A stretch of DNA of 64,000 nt from Ruegeria marisrubri (GTDB taxonomy: Bacteria > Pseudomonadota > Alphaproteobacteria > Rhodobacterales > Rhodobacteraceae). The position numbers and the translations under genes are program-made. The number at the start of each line of letters is the position of its first letter. Position 1 is the first letter of the stretch. Where the stretch lies: positions 218,316 through 282,315 of the forward strand of contig NZ_LQBQ01000035.1 of assembly GCF_001507595.1 (NCBI RefSeq), in the 5' to 3' direction. Shown here piece by piece: positions 25,198 to 34,287 of the stretch. Below the pieces are notes generated by a model. The model saw nothing but the letters and a program-made list of their open reading frames with translations. It was not told where the DNA came from and ran no database searches.

Positions 25198-26283
25198 ATG
25201 GGAGCCTATATTCTACGACGCCTGTTGCTGGTGATCCCCACGCTGCTGGGGATCATGATCATCAACTTCACGCTGGTGCAGTTCGTGCCCGGCGGCCCGG
25301 TCGAGCAGATCATCGCCCAGATGGAGGGCAGCGGTGACGTGTTCGAGGGCATCGCCGGCGGTGGCGGCGACATCGAGCGCCAGTCCGGCGGCGCCAGCGA
25401 GCGCTATGTCGGCGCGCGCGGATTGCCGCCGGAATTCATCAAAGAGCTCGAGCGCGAGTTCGGTTTCGACAAGCCGCCGCTCACCCGGTTCCTGAACATG
25501 ATGGGCAACTACCTGACGCTGGATTTCGGCGAGAGCTATTTCCGCTCGATCAGCGTGGTCGATCTGGTGCTGGAAAAGATGCCGGTGTCGATCTCGCTGG
25601 GGCTGTGGTCGACGCTGATCGCCTATCTGGTTTCGATCCCCCTGGGCATCCGCAAGGCGGTCAAGGACGGCTCGACCTTCGACACCTGGACAAGCGGCGC
25701 CATCATCGTGGCCTACGCGATTCCCGGTTTCCTGTTCGCGATCCTGCTGCTGGTGCTGTTCGCGGGCGGGTCCTACTGGCAGATCTTCCCGCTGCGGGGG
25801 CTGACCTCGGACAACTGGGACAGCCTGTCGCTGGGCGGCAAGATCCTCGACTATTTCTGGCACATCACCCTGCCGGTCGTGGCCTCGACCATCTCGGCCT
25901 TCGCGACCCTGACGCTGCTGACCAAGAACTCGTTTCTGGACGAGATCAAGAAACATTACGTGATGACCGCCCGCGCCAAGGGGCTGAGCGAACGCAGGGT
26001 GCTGTATGGCCATGTGTTCCGCAACGCGATGCTGATCGTGATCGCGGGCTTCCCGGCGGTGTTCATCGGCGTCTTCTTCTCGGGCTCGATCATCATCGAG
26101 ACGATCTTTTCGCTGGACGGCCTCGGCCGGCTGGGCTTCGAGGCGGCCGTGGCGCGCGACTATCCGGTGATCTTCGGCACGTTGTTCATCTTCGGCCTGA
26201 TGAGCCTCGTCGTCGGCATCCTGAGCGACCTGATGTATGTGCTGGTCGATCCGCGCATCGATTTCGAAAGCCGGGAGGGGTAG
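25198..26283 (+). CDS. yejB: ABC transporter permease YejB
   Basis: A 361-residue inner-membrane permease of the DppB/OppB group with about six transmembrane helices. The N-terminal [20 protein letters not shown] is typical, and a glycine/glutamate-rich periplasmic loop ([20 protein letters not shown]) follows the first helix. The EAA-type loop is in [20 protein letters not shown]. It forms the membrane channel with YejE. Confidence 0.93.
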   Translation: MGAYILRRLLLVIPTLLGIMIINFTLVQFVPGGPVEQIIAQMEGSGDVFEGIAGGGGDIERQSGGASERYVGARGLPPEFIKELEREFGFDKPPLTRFLNMMGNYLTLDFGESYFRSISVVDLVLEKMPVSISLGLWSTLIAYLVSIPLGIRKAVKDGSTFDTWTSGAIIVAYAIPGFLFAILLLVLFAGGSYWQIFPLRGLTSDNWDSLSLGGKILDYFWHITLPVVASTISAFATLTLLTKNSFLDEIKKHYVMTARAKGLSERRVLYGHVFRNAMLIVIAGFPAVFIGVFFSGSIIIETIFSLDGLGRLGFEAAVARDYPVIFGTLFIFGLMSLVVGILSDLMYVLVDPRIDFESREG

Positions 26284-27390
26284 ATGGCGCTGTCACCGCT
26301 CAACCAGCGCCGCTGGCGCAACTTCCGCCGCAACGGCCGCGCCTTCTGGTCGCTGATCATCTTTTCGGTGCTGTTCGGCATCTCGCTCTTTGCCGAGTTC
26401 ATCGCCAATGACAAGCCGATCCTCGTCAATTACCGGGGCGAGTTCTTTACCCCGATCTTCAACTTCTACCCCGAAACCGCGTTCGGCGGGGATTTCCAGA
26501 CCGAGGCGATCTATCGCGACCCCGAGGTGCAATGCCTGATCGCCTCGGGCGGGCTGGAGGAGTGTTTCGACGACCCCGAGGGGATACTCGAACAGATCGA
26601 CGCCGGCACGTTCGAAGCGGACGGGTTCTATCAGGGCTGGGCGATCTGGCCGCCGATCCCCTATTCCTACAGGACCACCGTCGACCGCCCCGGCGCGGCG
26701 CCGCTGCCGCCCAACAGCCAGAACTGGCTGGGCACCGACGACACCAAGCGCGACGTGCTGGCGCGGGTGATCTACGGCTTCCGCCTGTCGATCCTGTTCA
26801 CCCTGATCGTCACCGGCATCGCCAGCCTGATCGGCATCTTCGCCGGGGCCATCCAGGGCTATTTCGGCGGCTGGCTGGACCTCGTGTTCCAGCGCATCAT
26901 CGAGATCTGGTCCGCGACCCCGTCGCTCTACGTCATCATCATCATGTTCGCGATTCTGGGGCGAAGTTTCTGGCTGCTGGTCGGGCTGATGATCCTGTTT
27001 TCCTGGACCGGCCTCGTGGGCGTGGTGCGGGCCGAGTTCCTGCGGGCGCGCAACCTTGAATATGTGCGTGCCGCCAAGGCGCTGGGCGTGGGCAACATGA
27101 CCATCATGTTCCGCCACATGCTGCCCAACGCGATGGTGGCGACGCTGACCTTCATGCCCTTCATCGTCACCGGCACCATCGGCGGGCTGGCCAGCCTTGA
27201 TTTCCTCGGCTTCGGCCTGCCATCCTCGGCGCCTTCGCTGGGGGAACTGACCCTGCAGGCCAAGCAGAACCTGCAGGCGCCGTGGCTGGCCTTCACCGCG
27301 TTTTTCACCTTTGCCATCATGCTGTCGCTTCTGGTCTTCATCTTCGAAGGCGTGCGCGATGCCTTTGACCCGAGGAAGACGTTCTCATGA
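26284..27390 (+). CDS. yejE: ABC transporter permease YejE
   Basis: A 368-residue permease of the DppC/OppC group. The N-terminal helix (FWSLIIFSVLFGISLFAEF) is followed by a large periplasmic region of about 120 residues, as in YejE, then LGTDDTKRDVLARVIYGFRL and the EAA loop EYVRAAKALGVGNMTIMFRH. It begins immediately after the yejB stop and ends in an ATGA overlap with yejF. Confidence 0.93.
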   Translation: MALSPLNQRRWRNFRRNGRAFWSLIIFSVLFGISLFAEFIANDKPILVNYRGEFFTPIFNFYPETAFGGDFQTEAIYRDPEVQCLIASGGLEECFDDPEGILEQIDAGTFEADGFYQGWAIWPPIPYSYRTTVDRPGAAPLPPNSQNWLGTDDTKRDVLARVIYGFRLSILFTLIVTGIASLIGIFAGAIQGYFGGWLDLVFQRIIEIWSATPSLYVIIIMFAILGRSFWLLVGLMILFSWTGLVGVVRAEFLRARNLEYVRAAKALGVGNMTIMFRHMLPNAMVATLTFMPFIVTGTIGGLASLDFLGFGLPSSAPSLGELTLQAKQNLQAPWLAFTAFFTFAIMLSLLVFIFEGVRDAFDPRKTFS

Positions 27391-28964
27391 GCCTGCTCGA
27401 AGTCAGAAACCTCCGGGTCTCGTTCCGGCAGGACGGCCAGGTGACGCAGGCGGTCAGGGGCGTGTCCTTTACCGTGGACCGGGGCGAGACTGTTGCGCTG
27501 GTGGGCGAGTCGGGCTCGGGAAAGTCGGTCACGGCGCTGTCCACCGTGTCGCTGCTGGGCGAAAGCGCGACGGTCGAGGGCTCGGTTCTCTATGACGGGC
27601 AGGAGATGATCGGTGCCTCGGAAAAGCGGCTGATGGATGTGCGCGGCAATGACATCAGCTTCATCTTCCAGGAGCCGATGACCTCGCTCAACCCGCTGCA
27701 CACGATCCAGAAGCAGATGGCCGAGTCGCTGGCGCTGCACCAGGGGCTGACCGGCGATGCGGCGCGGGCGCGGATCGTCGAGTTGCTGACCAAGGTCGGC
27801 ATCCGCGACCCCGAGGAGCGTCTGGACGCCTATCCCCACCAGCTGTCCGGCGGACAGCGGCAGCGTGTGATGATCGCGCTTGCGCTGGCCAACAAGCCCG
27901 ACATCCTGATCGCGGACGAGCCGACCACCGCGCTGGACGTGACCATCCAGGCGCAGATCCTCGAACTGCTGGCCGAGCTGCAGAAGTCGGAGAACATGGG
28001 GATGCTGTTCATCACCCATGACCTGGGCATCGTGCGGCGCATCGCCGACCGGGTCTGCGTGATGAAGGATGGCGAGATCGTCGAAACCGGCGCAACCGCC
28101 GAAATCTTCGCCAACCCGCAGCATCCCTACACGCAGAAACTGCTGGCGGCCGAACCCTCGGGCTCGCCCGATCCCGTGCCGGCGGGCGCCGAAGAGATCG
28201 CCCGGACAGATCACCTCAAGGTCTGGTTCCCGATCCAGCGGGGGTTCCTCAAGCGCACCGTCGGCCATGTGAAGGCGGTGAACGACGCCACGATCCGCGT
28301 GCGCGCGGGCGAGACGCTGGGCATCGTCGGTGAAAGCGGCTCGGGCAAGACCACGCTGGCCCTGGCGCTGATGCGGCTGATTGCCTCCGAGGGCGGGATC
28401 ACCTTTCGCGGGCAGGACGTCCGCAGCTGGTCCACGCGCGAACTGCGGCGGCTGCGCAAGGACATGCAGATCGTGTTCCAGGACCCGTTCGGAAGCCTCA
28501 GCCCGAGGATGACCTGTATGCAGATCATTGCCGAGGGACTGGCCATCCACAAGGTCGACCCGCACCGCGCCCCGCGCGAACTGGTGGCCGAGGTGATGAC
28601 CGAGGTCGGGCTCGATCCGGAGATGATGGACCGCTATCCGCACGAGTTCTCGGGCGGCCAGCGGCAAAGAATCGCCATCGCCCGCGCCATGGTCCTGCGC
28701 CCCAAACTGCTGGTTCTGGATGAACCCACCAGTGCGCTGGACATGACGGTTCAGGTTCAGATCGTCGATCTGCTGCGGGATCTCCAGCGCAAATACGGGC
28801 TGGCCTACCTGTTCATCAGCCACGACCTGAAGGTGGTGCGCGCCATGTCGCATCAGGTGCTGGTGATGCGGAACGGGGATGTGGTCGAGACGGGCACGGC
28901 CGAGGAGCTGTTCGAGAACGCCAGGACCGACTACACCCGCGAACTGATCGCGGCCGCCGGGTAG
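27387..28964 (+). CDS. yejF: Tandem ATP-binding protein YejF
   Basis: A 525-residue protein with two complete ABC ATPase domains in one chain. Walker A motifs are GESGSGKS (40-47) and GESGSGKT (315-322). Signature motifs are LSGGQRQRV and FSGGQRQRI, and Walker B motifs [12 protein letters not shown] and [12 protein letters not shown]. It powers peptide uptake through YejBE. It overlaps yejE by 4 bases, and a hairpin follows the stop. Confidence 0.94.
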   Translation: MSLLEVRNLRVSFRQDGQVTQAVRGVSFTVDRGETVALVGESGSGKSVTALSTVSLLGESATVEGSVLYDGQEMIGASEKRLMDVRGNDISFIFQEPMTSLNPLHTIQKQMAESLALHQGLTGDAARARIVELLTKVGIRDPEERLDAYPHQLSGGQRQRVMIALALANKPDILIADEPTTALDVTIQAQILELLAELQKSENMGMLFITHDLGIVRRIADRVCVMKDGEIVETGATAEIFANPQHPYTQKLLAAEPSGSPDPVPAGAEEIARTDHLKVWFPIQRGFLKRTVGHVKAVNDATIRVRAGETLGIVGESGSGKTTLALALMRLIASEGGITFRGQDVRSWSTRELRRLRKDMQIVFQDPFGSLSPRMTCMQIIAEGLAIHKVDPHRAPRELVAEVMTEVGLDPEMMDRYPHEFSGGQRQRIAIARAMVLRPKLLVLDEPTSALDMTVQVQIVDLLRDLQRKYGLAYLFISHDLKVVRAMSHQVLVMRNGDVVETGTAEELFENARTDYTRELIAAAG

Positions 28965-28967
28965 GAA

Positions 28968-28998
28968 ACGGCCAAGACCGCGCGAGGGCCTTGGCCGT
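28968..28998. terminator. Hairpin between convergent yejF and EF-G-like genes
   Basis: ACGGCCAAG (28968-28976) pairs with CTTGGCCGT (28990-28998) around a 13-base loop. It stands in the 43-base gap of two convergent genes and could serve both, though neither strand has a T run. Confidence 0.45.
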
Positions 28999-29007
28999 CT
29001 CGCCGGT

Positions 29008-30936
29008 TCAGGCGTTGGCCACCTGTTCCCGCGTCGCCTTGGGGACCTCTCCGCGCAGCTCTTCATAGTGGTCGAAAGTCAGGTTGACCCATCCCGTCCC
29101 GCGCGTGGCGCTGGCGAGCGTCCGGTGCAACTCGTCCTCGGCCACCGCCGGAATGAGAGCGTTGAAGATCTCCCAGCCCGAAATGTTGGGGTTGCCCTCG
29201 AAGCCCAGAACCTGCCCTTGCAGCGAACTGATCGTCGGCACCAGGTCGCCCACATAGATCGAGGGCAGATGGATCTCGGCGTGCAGGATCGGCTGCAACA
29301 CGACCGGCTTGGCCTCGGGCAGCGCCTCGCGCACGGCATTCTTGCCGGCGGTGCGGAAGGCATAGTCGGAACTGTCGACGCTGTGATGCTTGCCGTCCTT
29401 CAGCGTCACCTTGACATCGACGACCGGAAAGCCCTGAGGGCCCTGCGCCAGAGCGTCCTGCGCCCCCTGAGCGACCGAGGGGATGTAGTTCTTGGGCACG
29501 GCGCCGCCCTTGACCACTTCCTCGAACTGGAACCCCGATCCGCGCGGCAGCGGCTCGACCGCGATCACCACGTCGGCAAACTGCCCGGCACCGCCGGATT
29601 GCTTGCGGTGGCGGTGGTGGTGTTCGACCGGCTTCTGGATGGTCTCGCGATAGGCGGTCTGCACAGGCTCGGTCTCGATTTCGATCCCGAAGTCCTCTTC
29701 CAGCTTGGCGGCTATGCGCCGCATGTGTTGCGGACCCTGGGTTCCGATGATCGCATGCCCTGTTGCATCGTCCTGGCTCAGGTGCAGGCCGGGGTCGATC
29801 TCGGCCAGCCTGGCCAGCGCGTTCGACAGGCGAACGTCGTCGCGTTCATGGGCCGGGGTGACCAGTTGGCGGTATCCCGAGGGGTGCGAGGTGGCCCATT
29901 CCGGCAGGGGCGTGGCCTTTTCGGTGTCGTAAAGATTGCCGGGGTTGAGGTGATCGGACTTGACCGCAAGACCGATCTGGCCGGCTTCCAGCGCCGGGAT
30001 CTGCGTCTTGGCGTCCAGACCCGTCAGGTTGCCGATGGTTTCGCCCCCGAGCGGGTCGTGGTTCTTGATCCCCCGACCCAACCCGCGCAACACGGTGATC
30101 TTGCCGATGTGTTTCTTGACATCGGCAAAGCCCGCGACGGCCAGCGCATCGTCGTCTGCCTCGTCACGGTGCGCGGCGATGTCGAACTCGGGCGCCTCGT
30201 GCCGCAGGGCCTTCATCAGGCGGGTCAGGCCGTTGCCGTGGCTGGCCGAGCCAAGGCAGGCGGGAATGAGTTGGTGGTTCTGAAGGACCTGGGCGGCCAG
30301 ATCGTAAATCTCTTCGCTGGGCGGCAGCTTGTCCTCGATCAGCTGCTCCAGCAGGTGGTCGTCGAAATCCGACAGGGTCTCCAAAAGCTCGGCGCGCGCT
30401 TCCTGCTCGCGCTCCTCGACCGATTTCGGCAGTTCGATCAGCGCCGAGGGCTGGCCTTCCTGATATTTCCACGCCCGCTCGGAAATCAGGTCCACTGCGC
30501 CGATCACCTGGTCGCCTTCGCGGATCGGGACCTGGCGCAGCGCGATGTGATGCGTGCAGTAGGTCTGCAATGCTGCGATGATGTCCCGGATCCGGCCATT
30601 CGGATTGTCCATCCGGTTGATGAAGAGGAAACAGGGAATGCCGGCCTCTTCGACCAGCCGAAGGTAGGGTGCGGACAGCACCGCCGCGTCCGGATCCGGC
30701 GGGACCACGACCACGGCGGCATCCGAGATGGCCATCGCCGGCCCGACATAGGCCAGCGAGTCGCCGCCGCCATCCACGTCAACCGCGCACCACGGCTCGC
30801 CCAAATAAGAAAAACCGTGCAGATGCACGGTTCCGGATACGTCGAATTTGGTTGGGCGGTCGTCGAGGCGGCTGATGGCCTCGACCAGTGTAGACTTGCC
30901 CGACTGGCTCGGGCCGAGGACTGTGAAGACGCGCAT
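29008..30936 (-). CDS. Divergent elongation factor G paralogue (EF-G-like protein)
   Basis: A 642-residue protein with the EF-G domain order but a diverged GTPase domain. G1 is intact (GPSQSGKST). The switch II region reads DVDGGGDS in place of DTPGHVDF, the switch I threonine region is unrecognisable, and G4 reads NRMD in place of NKMD. Domains II-V follow (TAYRETIQKPVEHHHRHRKQ, then GGAGQFADV; GWEIFNALIPAVAEDELHRT). The canonical fusA is also in this window at 61.7 kb, so this is a second, specialised copy. Such paralogues occur in many bacteria and their role is unsettled. ATG 30936 follows a GGGA-type ribosome site. Confidence 0.85.
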   Translation of the reverse strand: MRVFTVLGPSQSGKSTLVEAISRLDDRPTKFDVSGTVHLHGFSYLGEPWCAVDVDGGGDSLAYVGPAMAISDAAVVVVPPDPDAAVLSAPYLRLVEEAGIPCFLFINRMDNPNGRIRDIIAALQTYCTHHIALRQVPIREGDQVIGAVDLISERAWKYQEGQPSALIELPKSVEEREQEARAELLETLSDFDDHLLEQLIEDKLPPSEEIYDLAAQVLQNHQLIPACLGSASHGNGLTRLMKALRHEAPEFDIAAHRDEADDDALAVAGFADVKKHIGKITVLRGLGRGIKNHDPLGGETIGNLTGLDAKTQIPALEAGQIGLAVKSDHLNPGNLYDTEKATPLPEWATSHPSGYRQLVTPAHERDDVRLSNALARLAEIDPGLHLSQDDATGHAIIGTQGPQHMRRIAAKLEEDFGIEIETEPVQTAYRETIQKPVEHHHRHRKQSGGAGQFADVVIAVEPLPRGSGFQFEEVVKGGAVPKNYIPSVAQGAQDALAQGPQGFPVVDVKVTLKDGKHHSVDSSDYAFRTAGKNAVREALPEAKPVVLQPILHAEIHLPSIYVGDLVPTISSLQGQVLGFEGNPNISGWEIFNALIPAVAEDELHRTLASATRGTGWVNLTFDHYEELRGEVPKATREQVANA

Positions 30937-31157
30937 GGGCTGTCCCTTTCTCTGGTTGCAGTTCCGCTGCACGAAAAGGGTTTGTCGGACGCCAAGACGC
31001 CGGCAATGACTGCCTGTATCTCTGCCTGCCTCAGGCGCCGGACGCTGCGCTGCCCCGGCCCCACAAGTGTGGGAAATCCCAGAGGCGGGCGTCAACCCCC
31101 CGCACAAAGAAAGGGCGGATCATGTTCGCGACCCGCCATTGTTCCGTTTCGCCGGCC

Positions 31158-32513
31158 CTAGATGGCCGAACTGTGCCCCGCCTTGCTCAGGTCATAGGCA
31201 TCAAAGCTGCGCGCAATCATCCGGGTCAGCGGCCGGGCCTCGGGCGGAATGAACAGGCCTTCGTCGTTGATGCTCAGCAACCCGTCGAACTCGCGATTGG
31301 CTTTCTCGTACATCCCGACCAGCTCGGCGCGGGTCACCTCGTGGTCGCGCAGGATTTCCGCCGAATCGATCCGGAAGTCGCACATCAGCGCCTCGATCAG
31401 CCGGGCGCGCAGAACGTCCTGCTCCTTGAACAGGTGGCCGCGCGAGGTCGAGAACCGCCCTTCGCGGATGGCCGCGGTATGCGCCCCGGTGGCCGGCGCG
31501 TTCTGCGCATAGCCCTGCGGGAATTTCGAAATCGAGCTGGCCCCGACCCCGATCAGAACCTCGGCCTGATCGTCGGTGTAGCCCTGGAAGTTCCGCTTGA
31601 GCCGGCCGGCCTTGAGCGCATGGGTCAGGCCGTCATCCTGCGTGGCGAAGTGGTCGATGCCGATCTCGGCGTAGTTGTCCCACATGAACAGGCGGCGCGC
31701 GGTGTCGAACAGGTCCAGCCTCTGTTCCGGCGTGGGCAGCGCATCCGACGGGATCAACTGCTGCCGTTTGGCCATCCAGGGCACATGCGCATATCCATAG
31801 AGCGCCACCCGGTCGGGGTTGAGCGACAACAGCTTCTGCACGCTTTCGGTCATCCGCGCCTTGGTCTGGTGCGGCAGGCCATACAGGATATCCGCGTTCA
31901 GACTGGCGATGCCGCGGGCACGAATCATCTCGGCCGCCTTGCGGGTCACGTCGTAGCCCTGGATCCGGCCGATGGTCTTCTGGATTTCCTCGTCAAAGTC
32001 CTGAACGCCGATCGAGGCCCGGTTCATGCCGGCCTCGGCCAGTGCATCCAGACGGGCGTCGTCGATCTCGTTGGGGTCGATCTCGACCGAGAACTCGGCG
32101 CCGGGTCCAAGCGGCACGATCTCCAGGATCCGCTTTGCCAGATCGCGCATCAGGTCGGGGTTGAGCAGCGTCGGCGTGCCGCCGCCCCAGTGCAGCCGCG
32201 ACAGGGTCACACCCTCGGGCAGGCGGGCCGCCAGCAGGTCCAGTTCCGCCTTCAACGTATCGACATAGGCGATGACCGGATTGTCGGTCTGGGTGCCTTG
32301 TGTCCGACAGGCGCAGAACCAGCACAGCCGCCGGCAGAACGGCACGTGGACATAGAGAGAGATGGCGCTGCCGGGCTTGATGCCCGAAATCCAGTCGCCA
32401 AACAGCTCAGGCCCCACGTCATTGCTGAAATGGGGCGCGGTCGGGTAGCTCGTGTAGCGCGGAACTTTCGCGTCAAAAAGTCCGAGCCGGGCTAATTGGG
32501 ATTTCGCTATCAT
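31158..32513 (-). CDS. hemN: Oxygen-independent coproporphyrinogen III oxidase
   Basis: A 451-residue radical-SAM enzyme that decarboxylates coproporphyrinogen III to protoporphyrinogen IX without oxygen. The N-terminus (LARLGLFDAKVPRYTSYPTA) is characteristic of true HemN. The cluster cysteines are C60, C64 and C67 with C69 next to them (CRRLCWFCAC), followed by HWGGGTPT. It is divergent from fnrL, with an FNR box 36-49 bases from its ATG, so it should be induced at low oxygen. The predicted transcript would start only a few bases before the ATG. Confidence 0.94.
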   Translation of the reverse strand: MIAKSQLARLGLFDAKVPRYTSYPTAPHFSNDVGPELFGDWISGIKPGSAISLYVHVPFCRRLCWFCACRTQGTQTDNPVIAYVDTLKAELDLLAARLPEGVTLSRLHWGGGTPTLLNPDLMRDLAKRILEIVPLGPGAEFSVEIDPNEIDDARLDALAEAGMNRASIGVQDFDEEIQKTIGRIQGYDVTRKAAEMIRARGIASLNADILYGLPHQTKARMTESVQKLLSLNPDRVALYGYAHVPWMAKRQQLIPSDALPTPEQRLDLFDTARRLFMWDNYAEIGIDHFATQDDGLTHALKAGRLKRNFQGYTDDQAEVLIGVGASSISKFPQGYAQNAPATGAHTAAIREGRFSTSRGHLFKEQDVLRARLIEALMCDFRIDSAEILRDHEVTRAELVGMYEKANREFDGLLSINDEGLFIPPEARPLTRMIARSFDAYDLSKAGHSSAI

Positions 32514-32548
32514 GAAGAGACCGCTATAAGATGGTTGGCTCGGACACC

Positions 32549-32562
32549 TTGACCGAGATCAA
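32549..32562. promoter_or_regulatory. FNR/FnrL box in the hemN-fnrL intergenic region
   Basis: TTGACCGAGATCAA fits TTGAT-N4-ATCAA with one mismatch. Its centre lies about 30 bases from a TATA-containing -10 candidate (minus strand, 32528-32523) for hemN, the geometry of a class II FNR activator. Toward fnrL it abuts the first ATG, which suggests autorepression and not activation. Confidence 0.75.
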
Positions 32563-33318
32563 ATGGGCGAACAGATGACTCTTCCGATACAGATTGAACA
32601 TTCCAATTGCGGCGAGTGTCCGATCCGGCACCGTGCCGTATGCGCGCATTGCGAACGGGATGAGCTCGAGGCACTCGAGGAAATCAAGTATTACCGCAGC
32701 TTCGAGGCCGGGCAGACGATCATCTGGTCGGGCGACCAGATGAATTTCGTCGGTTCGGTCGTGTCGGGAATCGCCTCTCTGACCCAGACGATGGAGGACG
32801 GGCGGACCCAGATGGTCGGCCTTTTGCTGCCCAGCGACTTCGTCGGCCGCCCGGGCCGGGAAACGGCGGCCTACGACGTGATAGCCACGACCGATATCGT
32901 GATGTGCTGTTTCCGAAAGAAGCCGTTCGAGGAACTCATGGCGCGGACACCGCATATCGCGCACCGTCTGCTGCAGATGACTCTGGACGAGTTGGACGCC
33001 GCCCGTGAATGGATGCTGGTGCTGGGCCGCAAGACCGCGCGCGAAAAGATCGCCAGCCTCCTGTCGATCATCGCGCGCCGAGATGCCACTTTGACCCGTG
33101 GTCGCTCGTCGGGACCGATCGTGTTCGACCTGCCGCTGACGCGCGAGGCGATGGCGGATTACCTGGGCCTGACGCTGGAGACCGTCAGCCGGCAGATGTC
33201 CGCGCTGAAAAAGGATGGAATCATCCAGTTGGAAGGCAAGCGTCACGTCACCATCCCCGACATGGGCCGCCTCATGGAAGAGGCGGGCGACGACACCGAT
33301 GGCGGCTTTCTCGTCTAA
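32563..33318 (+). CDS. fnrL: Oxygen-sensing regulator FnrL
   Basis: A 251-residue Crp/Fnr-family activator. The N-terminal cysteine cluster (C16, C19, C27, C30) plus C115/C116 in the sensory domain can supply the four ligands of an oxygen-labile [4Fe-4S] cluster. The C-terminal HTH reads LTREAMADYLGLTLETVSRQ, with the E-x2-S-R residues that read the TTGAT half-site. Three boxes of that type occur in this window (hemN, cco and ccoG promoters). ATG 32575 is an alternative start; neither has a strong ribosome site. Confidence 0.93.
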   Translation: MGEQMTLPIQIEHSNCGECPIRHRAVCAHCERDELEALEEIKYYRSFEAGQTIIWSGDQMNFVGSVVSGIASLTQTMEDGRTQMVGLLLPSDFVGRPGRETAAYDVIATTDIVMCCFRKKPFEELMARTPHIAHRLLQMTLDELDAAREWMLVLGRKTAREKIASLLSIIARRDATLTRGRSSGPIVFDLPLTREAMADYLGLTLETVSRQMSALKKDGIIQLEGKRHVTIPDMGRLMEEAGDDTDGGFLV

Positions 33319-34187
33319 GCCGTTTCACGCAACCATTTCGCGACTTTGCCGGCCGGCGTGTTCGGCCTGAGGGGCCGCGGACTCCAGAGTTTGAGGCTGC
33401 TGGGCAGGGTCACGCGGGTCTCGAACGGTGCGACCAGTTGGCCCGAGCGCAGATACGGCGCGATCAAGGCTTGGTGCCCGATCAGCACACCGGCGCCGTT
33501 CACGGTTTCCTCCACCGCAAGCGAATAGAGCGAAAAGACCGGGCCGCGCGGGGTGAAATCCGTGCCGGGCATCGCCGCATCCGCCCAGTGTCGCCAATCG
33601 CCGGACCAGGAGGTGTCGGACAGGCAGGGCAGGCCCAGCAGATCTTCGGGTGTGTTCAGGCGTTCGGCGAGCGCCGGGGCGCAGACCGGAAAGATCACGT
33701 CCGGGGCCAGTGTTTCGCCTGGCATGTCGCCGAAGAACAGGTAGAGGTCATAGGGCGCGCGTTTGAGGTTCGGCGGGGCCTCCATCGCCGTCAGGGAAAT
33801 CTCGATCTCGGGCGCGGCGGCGCGCAGCTCGGGCAGGCGGGGCGACAGCCACAGTTGCGCCACCGAAGGCAGCGCCACCACATGCACCACATGCGGCATC
33901 GCCACGGCGCGCAGGGTCTGGGTCGCGTTGCCAAGCGCGTCAAAGGCCTGTGTCAGGTCGGGCAGAACGCGGCGGGCAAGGGCGGTCGGGGTGACGCCTC
34001 GGGCATTGCGGTCGAAGAGCGGCGCGCCCAGGTCCTCCTCCAGTCCTTTCACATGGGCCGACACCGCACCGGGGCTGACGCCCAGTTCGTCGGCGGCGGC
34101 GGCAAAACCGCCCAGCCGGGCGGCCGCCTCGAACGCGCGCAGCGCGTTCAGCGGAAAGGATTTGGGGCGGGGCGGTGCAACGGGCAT
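33315..34187 (-). CDS. LysR-family regulator (GcvA-like)
   Basis: A 290-residue LysR regulator with an N-terminal HTH (NALRAFEAAARLGGFAAAAD, then ELGVSPGAVSAHVKGLEE) and a periplasmic-binding-like effector domain. ATG 34187 (MPVAPPRP) gives the usual N-terminus. It is divergent from the SHMT-like gene 100 bases away and probably regulates it. Its stop overlaps the fnrL stop by 4 bases on the other strand. Confidence 0.9.
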   Translation of the reverse strand: MPVAPPRPKSFPLNALRAFEAAARLGGFAAAADELGVSPGAVSAHVKGLEEDLGAPLFDRNARGVTPTALARRVLPDLTQAFDALGNATQTLRAVAMPHVVHVVALPSVAQLWLSPRLPELRAAAPEIEISLTAMEAPPNLKRAPYDLYLFFGDMPGETLAPDVIFPVCAPALAERLNTPEDLLGLPCLSDTSWSGDWRHWADAAMPGTDFTPRGPVFSLYSLAVEETVNGAGVLIGHQALIAPYLRSGQLVAPFETRVTLPSSLKLWSPRPLRPNTPAGKVAKWLRETA

Positions 34188-34287
34188 TGTTTCAGACTCA
34201 ATTTTTCTGACCCTAGTTTTTCGCAAAACTGGTTTGCCCGCAATGGGGTGCGGACGCATTCTGGTGCCCGACACGAAGGAGGTTCCA

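Noticed and set aside
34188..34287. Inverted AT-rich segments in the LysR/SHMT-like gap as a defined LysR site
   Set aside because: Several T-N11-A matches are possible and none stands out, so no single operator can be supported.
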